A stretch of 60,000 bases of DNA from Polytrichum commune (lineage: Eukaryota > Streptophyta > Polytrichopsida > Polytrichales > Polytrichaceae): assembly GCA_950295325.1 (NCBI GenBank), contig OX485806.1, positions 55,239,169-55,299,168 of the forward strand. The letters run 5' to 3'. Each line of letters opens with the position of its first letter. The stretch's first letter is position 1. This document shows, piece after piece, positions 55,075 through 60,000 of this stretch. The notes below the pieces were generated by a model. That model did no database searches. It was not told where the DNA came from and worked only from the letters and a program-made list of their open reading frames with translations. Both the position numbers and the translations under genes were made by a program.

Positions 55075-56307
55075 CTAGAATTTTGTGTCTTATTGCTTAT
55101 ATAATAATACATTTTTGCATTTGATTGTTCAGTGTCTTTTTAGTGTGGGTATAACGGGAATAACTAAACCAAAAAATTGAAGATGAAAAATATAAAATAT
55201 CAATACATTTGTAAGAATTACAAAAAATAAGAAAATAGACTGGAAGAAGAATGGAAGAATAAATCCTAAACAAATAAATAACGGAAGAAGAATGGAAGAA
55301 TAAAAAAAAATTGAATGGAAGAAGAACGGAAGAATTAAAACATTGCACTACTTATTTTGTATTATAATAATTACACCCTCGCATTCTGAAATTAACCCCT
55401 AAACCTAAACCATGGATATAGGCATGATTTTTTCCCTAAAATATTGTATTATATTCAAAACAACTATCAAAACCGCGGTCATAGGATATGATTCAGTTGA
55501 CAGCAATTTCCAAAATTACAGAAAAGTTACCGCTCACCGCTCACCGCTCACCGCTCACCGCTCACCGCTCATCGCTCACTAAATAGCTTTTCCCGATGCG
55601 GGGGCGAACCAATGCAAAATCTGGGTACTGGTTGCAAGGAGCAAGACTACTGGGTAGCCCAAGGTGATGAACCTGGGATCTTCCTTTGCTGCTACTCAAA
55701 TCTGTATGCGGCTTCTGAGGTCTGAGATCATACCTTGACCTTCATCTGGGACCGGGAAAGTTCCAACCACCTCGGAGGTGCTGGGCCACTCCAGTAGTTG
55801 GGAGAATGCGAGTCGACTCTTTGCGGAGAGCGGAGCTGAAGCGAGGTCGAAGGTGGGAGTGATGCCACATGGCACTCACAGGACTGCGGAAACGGTTGGG
55901 AATAATCTGAGGTGGCCGAAGCAAGCCAGGGTGGGCAGCATACCTTAAGTAACAGAAATAACAACCATGCTTCATTTTGGAATTAGGGGGCAGTAGGGTT
56001 AAGGAGTGTTGGGTGGATGAATGGGTGGTAGTTAGATTTAATTGATAGGAGGGGATGGACAAAATGCCCATTGGGGTGGTTGGTATGCCATTGGTAGATA
56101 GGGTAGTTTAGTTCGCCTCATTATTGTTGAGACTGGAGGTTGTGAGTAGGTGGTATTGGACAATCATGTGTGATTACGACCAATGCGGTCGTGAGTGTTT
56201 TTCAACACTCAAGGCTTTGTGTTTTTGAGTAAAGTTGTGCATTTAAATATTCATGGTATGGGAGGGGAGTAAGCTGAGTTCCAACCCAAGGATACTAAGC
56301 AAGTGTA
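55075..56307. other. Intergenic with a heptamer repeat
   Basis: A (CCGCTCA)n block lies at 55531-55578. The rest is A-rich (55150-55340) or unremarkable. Minus-strand ORFs at 55.7-56.1 kb show no recognisable domain. Confidence 0.5.
55531..55578. repeat. (CCGCTCA)n heptamer repeat
   Basis: Six copies of CCGCTCA in tandem followed by a variant (TCGCTCA). Its complement (GAGCGGT) occurs near 17160. Confidence 0.9.
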
Positions 56308-56367
56308 TGTGAGCCATGGGCTCTCACCCGGACTATGACGCTTAAGGGTGGGGGTTTATGGCTGACA
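56308..56367 (-). mobile_element. Short copy of the TGTGAG...CTCACA family
   Basis: Reads TGTGAGCCATGGGC, then CACCCGGACTATGACGC, and TGGCTGACA at 56367. Both ends resemble the family but only 60 bp lie between. It is a deletion remnant or a chance similarity at the left end. Confidence 0.35.
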
Positions 56368-56881
56368 GGTATACAATGTAGGAAGCCAACACCGTGTTTG
56401 ATTACTTTCATAAGAGAGCCAAATGATCCTCCAAATAATAAAGATGTCTATGGACATGTCTTAGGCCAGAGATTTGAATCAACACTAAATACATATTTCA
56501 TGAGCTTATAATTGCTATTGTGATTAGGGGTTCGAATATCACTGGTCATTCACTAATCATAAAGTAGTCCCTCGAAAGTAATTTATTCGCCAGTCGCTCA
56601 CTAGTCATTAATTAGACGTTATTCAAATTGGAATAGTCTACATATTCAAACCCTAGCGCCTCGAATTGTATCCGTTAGCTCCCCACTCCTAAATACCATG
56701 CAGTCCATGGCCATGGCGTATTGCACGTCTGGGCTCAAGGGAAAGGGCTCCAAGACTCAAATGTAATCGAGGAAACATTGTGTAGTATCCACTTCAGCCA
56801 ATATTTTGAGATTGTTGGGAGGTGCAATGGGTGACTAAGATTGTTCACGTATGTGTAGAGAGTATAGTATAGAGGTAGTTA

Positions 56882-57106
56882 GTGCGATTTTGTCCATATA
56901 AGGCTAAGGATATGGAAGAGGCGCGGTCACCTCTCAGACCTCCCATGACGAAGGGGAAACGCGGCCAACCCGTTCTCAGTGGCCCCACTCAAGATGACAA
57001 TGGGGACCTGGATTGTAGGTGCTCCTACGAGTTGGAACACGACAAACGTGTTGTGATAATCAAGGAGCTCATGAAACCCATGGAACAAGCGGCAGTGAGT
57101 CTGTAA
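56882..57106 (+). CDS. Hypothetical exon-like ORF
   Basis: Reads PLRPPMTKGKRGQPVLSGPT, QDDNGDLDCRCSYELEHDKR and VVIIKELMKPMEQAAVSL; followed immediately by a GTAAGT-like donor. The C-terminal half looks helical. No family recognised. Possibly part of a transposon gene. Confidence 0.3.
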   Translation: MRFCPYKAKDMEEARSPLRPPMTKGKRGQPVLSGPTQDDNGDLDCRCSYELEHDKRVVIIKELMKPMEQAAVSL

Positions 57107-60000
57107 GTGTATCTTACCTGCTAAGTGTTGTTAGGTTGGAACCGAATGTATTGGAATGATTAGCAAAATTGTCAATCTTAGGGCGTGGCGATGTTTGCGA
57201 CCTGTGGGCGCCACCAATTCGGGTGATGCTCAACCCCCGGGGCCACCAGATGCTCCGCGGCCGGCCGATTCCGCAAAGTCGGGGTTTGGGGACATTGGGG
57301 TTTTTAACGCTGTGTACTAGATCTAGAGTAAGTCGAAAGGGGCACGTGGCAAAATCGCAGCCATGCATATGGACGGTGCAGATGGAGTCCACTTCTTTGT
57401 GGCTCCTTAGGGGTCGTAGTGTGTTGTCGAAGTTGACCCCTCATTCTTGCGCTTGGGGTTTTAGAAACGCACTCTGCCCCTCAAGCAGGAGTCGGGAACG
57501 CACATCACGTGGTCGCTATCTCTCCCTGCACTCGTCTCTCATAGTACACATCGCTCCTACTACCCATCTCCCTTATTGTGATTCTGCTATGTACTATGAA
57601 TGTAAAATGGATGTAAATTGAATCTAGGGTTTAGGGTTCAAGTAATGCATCTTACAACCCTTAAGCATTATGCTATGTGCTGATGTGAGTGATGCTTAGT
57701 TATTTATCTGATTGTGTGCACTACCGCTTTTAATGGAGTTCTGCGGAAAATAGGGCAATGGCGTTCGTTGAATATTGACAAACCTGCTCCCAGTTTGCTT
57801 CAAAATGGTGTGAGCTTTCTAGCTTTGCAACCTTTATGATATATCACATGAATAACGTGTGTTAATATGTATGCAATGCTGAGATTTCCTGATTCTATGA
57901 GTGATGCTAAGTCAATCTAGGAAGTGAGTCTGTGTTGATATTCAGAAGTGAGTGTGATGGTTATGTAATTTTGGACAGTATTTCTAAGACCAACCTACAT
58001 TCAACAGTTGCAGCATTTGAAGGGTTGACAGATGAATTTAAGGTTTAAGGTTTGTCAGTTGAGGCGACATAATAAACCCTAAAATGAGGTTAGACATGTT
58101 TCAGGTTTTGGTATAAATCTCACCTGGCACTAGAATCTCTAGTGAATGTGAAGCTTCGTGGACTTCTATGGTATGTTGTCTTTTAATATTGCTATATGAT
58201 CCTTGGATAATTCAAGAGAGTCTTCACTTTAGCACTGATCTAGATTTTCATATGAGCTCCTATCATTATAAGGGAAATGGCCACAAGCACGCTTTGGATC
58301 TGCTGGTTATGTAGCACTAATTGTGTGTTGCATATCCTATGAGGAATGGGTGCAGATAAAAAAACATGTGGTCTAGACTGGATGCTAGGGTTTCAAAGGA
58401 TTTTTTGCAATTTATATCTAATCCTTGTTTGCTTCATATGTATTGAAATGAAAGTTGATGCCTATAGATACCAAAGTACTGGCCTACTTGTGTGGCCGGT
58501 TTGTGTGGCCAATTTCTGTTCCATGTTTTGTGTGGGATTTGATACCTTCCGAAGCTCCTAAGAGTTTATAGGACTAACCCATATCCAACGGTTGAAGCAT
58601 TTAAAATGAATGTAAAATGAAGCTCATTTTACCTGGTTTGTAGATTGTGATGCTAAGGGTAAGTAGGTTAGGCTGATGTAGGGTGTGTACCTGATTGTTG
58701 CCATTCTGAAATGAGTCCTTTGTTTATGTATTGAGACTGCGATTCTAAGGATTGTGATGCTAAGGATTTGTAGATTAAGCTGGTTTAGGGTATGACGAGG
58801 GGTTGCTATTCCAAAATTCATCTGATGGTTTACATGACAGAATGTGGACAATGAGATCGTAATTTGGGAGCCAAAAACAAGGTTCCAGGGACAACTTCAA
58901 ATGAAGTAAGCATGTCAGTCTTTCCATATACATGGCAACACCCATAAAACATATTTCATGCCCATGTCTATTTCGGATTGAAATAATATGGGTTTACTCC
59001 TATGTGAAGCACATGCTATCCATTGTGTTCAATGCAGGCGTGACAGCTTCAGCGCACTGAAGTCAACTTCGAAGTCGGCTTCGATTGTTGTGGAGGCGGC
59101 ACCGGGGGTGCGAGTGTGCCGCAGCCACAGAGTACTGCGGAAAACAACAACCTTTGAAGCCTGGGAAGATCTTTAGGACATGGTTGGAGAGGATGAGTAC
59201 AGTCCAGGTGAGTCCCCTCAACCATGACCATGGTTTCCATAAAATTGTAACATGGGTAAGTGAGTGGAGAGTCGATCTGCAATTTCTAGCATGGATTTAT
59301 AGCTTTGCAATATTGATACAAGTGTAGGAGGAGTCAATACGTTGCTAGAATTGGATACGTAATTTTGGATCGGCCACAAAATCTGTAGAGTGCATGCAAG
59401 CTTATGTCTGAAATCAATGTTGAGACTAATAAAAAAATGGAGTAAAGGATGGTGATGGGATTGACTAATGAGCATGCTGATGACTCCATGGATGTAAACA
59501 ATAATTACACTAGTTAAGAACTGCAATATCAAGGTGTTAGTCCTGAAATTGAAATAGATGTGAGATGCCCATTGAAATTTAGTTTCTGGGATCTGAGAAA
59601 GGATAACATCTTCCATTTGCCCTATGTGTAATTGTGCAGTTGCATCTTGTGCTTTATGTGTCATTGTGTGGTTGTGTTGTCAGCTATATGTAAACAAAGA
59701 GTAACGTTTTTTGATTTAGTACTTCAGTCCGCAAACGGGGAATCGTATAGACTTAGGATTTTGAGCCAAAAATTGGCAAACTTGCTTAGTTCACGCACAC
59801 TAGCACTATCACAGTTTGAATTCCTTATATTAAGTTCTCCAAAGTATGATGCACTGCTCTCTTGTGATGGTTCTAACACATGTCAGGGTGACTCCTATCA
59901 TGTCAGATTTTGAAAAGATCTCATCGATTTTATCGAGCGTTTATTTATTTTTTGCTTTATTTTCTTTGTAAATTTGTTCTCGAAGTACGGCTTAGAGTCA
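57107..60000. other. Mostly featureless; a few possible small exons
   Basis: Candidate exons with acceptor/donor context are 58849-58898 (NVDNEIVIWEPKTRFQGQ, ending in a GTAAGC donor) and 59039-59176 (after ATGCAG; RDSFSALKSTSKSASIVVE). They could belong with 56882-57106, but the phases cannot be checked by eye and the gaps are long. The rest is A/T-rich without repeats. Confidence 0.25.

Overview
The window looks like nuclear DNA of a plant, most likely a non-seed land plant or a charophyte alga. The basis is plant-type CACTA (TNP2) and Ty3/gypsy transposon proteins, an initiator-tRNA-Met type primer-binding site, GT-AG introns, and several transposon-linked gene families that I associate from memory with bryophytes and charophytes. 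The lineage guess is weak; 'plant' is firm. There are no rRNA genes, no CRISPR, no bacterial operons, and no clearly intact housekeeping gene. Nearly everything that can be recognised is a transposable element, a decaying transposon gene, a tandem repeat, or a host-like gene broken up by insertions.

Layout. 0-10.4 kb is nested LTR material: termini of a TGTGAG...CTCACA family, a second LTR family (TGTCGC...GCGACA, about 970 bp), one 1.9 kb element inserted inside such an LTR with a 5-bp target duplication, and a truncated minus-strand Ty3/gypsy body with its PBS. 10.4-15.5 kb is a decayed CACTA element whose TNP2 transposase runs on the minus strand and ends in a DUF4216-like region. 17.6-23.7 kb is a minus-strand SWIM-domain (Mutator-like) transposase pseudogene, split by a 1.7 kb non-autonomous CACTA element with a perfect ATG target duplication. 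25-28.7 kb is a tandem array carrying a TCTCGG-N2-CCGAGA palindrome, itself hit by a solo LTR. 28.85-30.23 kb, 49.33-49.86 kb and 53.56-55.07 kb carry consecutive parts of one plus-strand gene that ends in a methyltransferase-like domain; roughly 19 kb and 3.7 kb of other DNA now separate the parts.

30.6-35.5 kb (minus) holds pieces of an FCP1/HAD-phosphatase-like gene. 35.6-45.4 kb is the most unusual region. It has about 35-40 copies of a near-perfect 20-22 bp palindrome with core TACGAACG-NN-CGTTCGTA. These lie in the introns, in one stretch of exon, in the spacers of a minus-strand multi-exon gene (35.98-39.83 kb), and in two tandem arrays with periods of about 50 bp and 177 bp. 45.9-48.95 kb (plus) is a decayed DUF7869-like transposon gene. 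49.9-53.1 kb is a GC-richer element rich in TCCGGA/CCGGAT words with a minus-strand gag-like gene. 55.1-60 kb is mostly featureless, with a heptamer repeat and a few weak exon candidates.

How it fits together. The window is a graveyard of nested transposons. Insertion order can be read in several places: CACTA into the SWIM gene, a solo LTR into the 36-40 kb gene, a solo LTR into the tandem array, and an LTR-like element into another LTR. Several in-frame stops can be explained by C-to-T change at CAG or CGA codons, as expected for methylated repeats. The main candidate for something new is that each of several elements carries its own dispersed CpG-containing palindrome, most strikingly the TACGAACG family.
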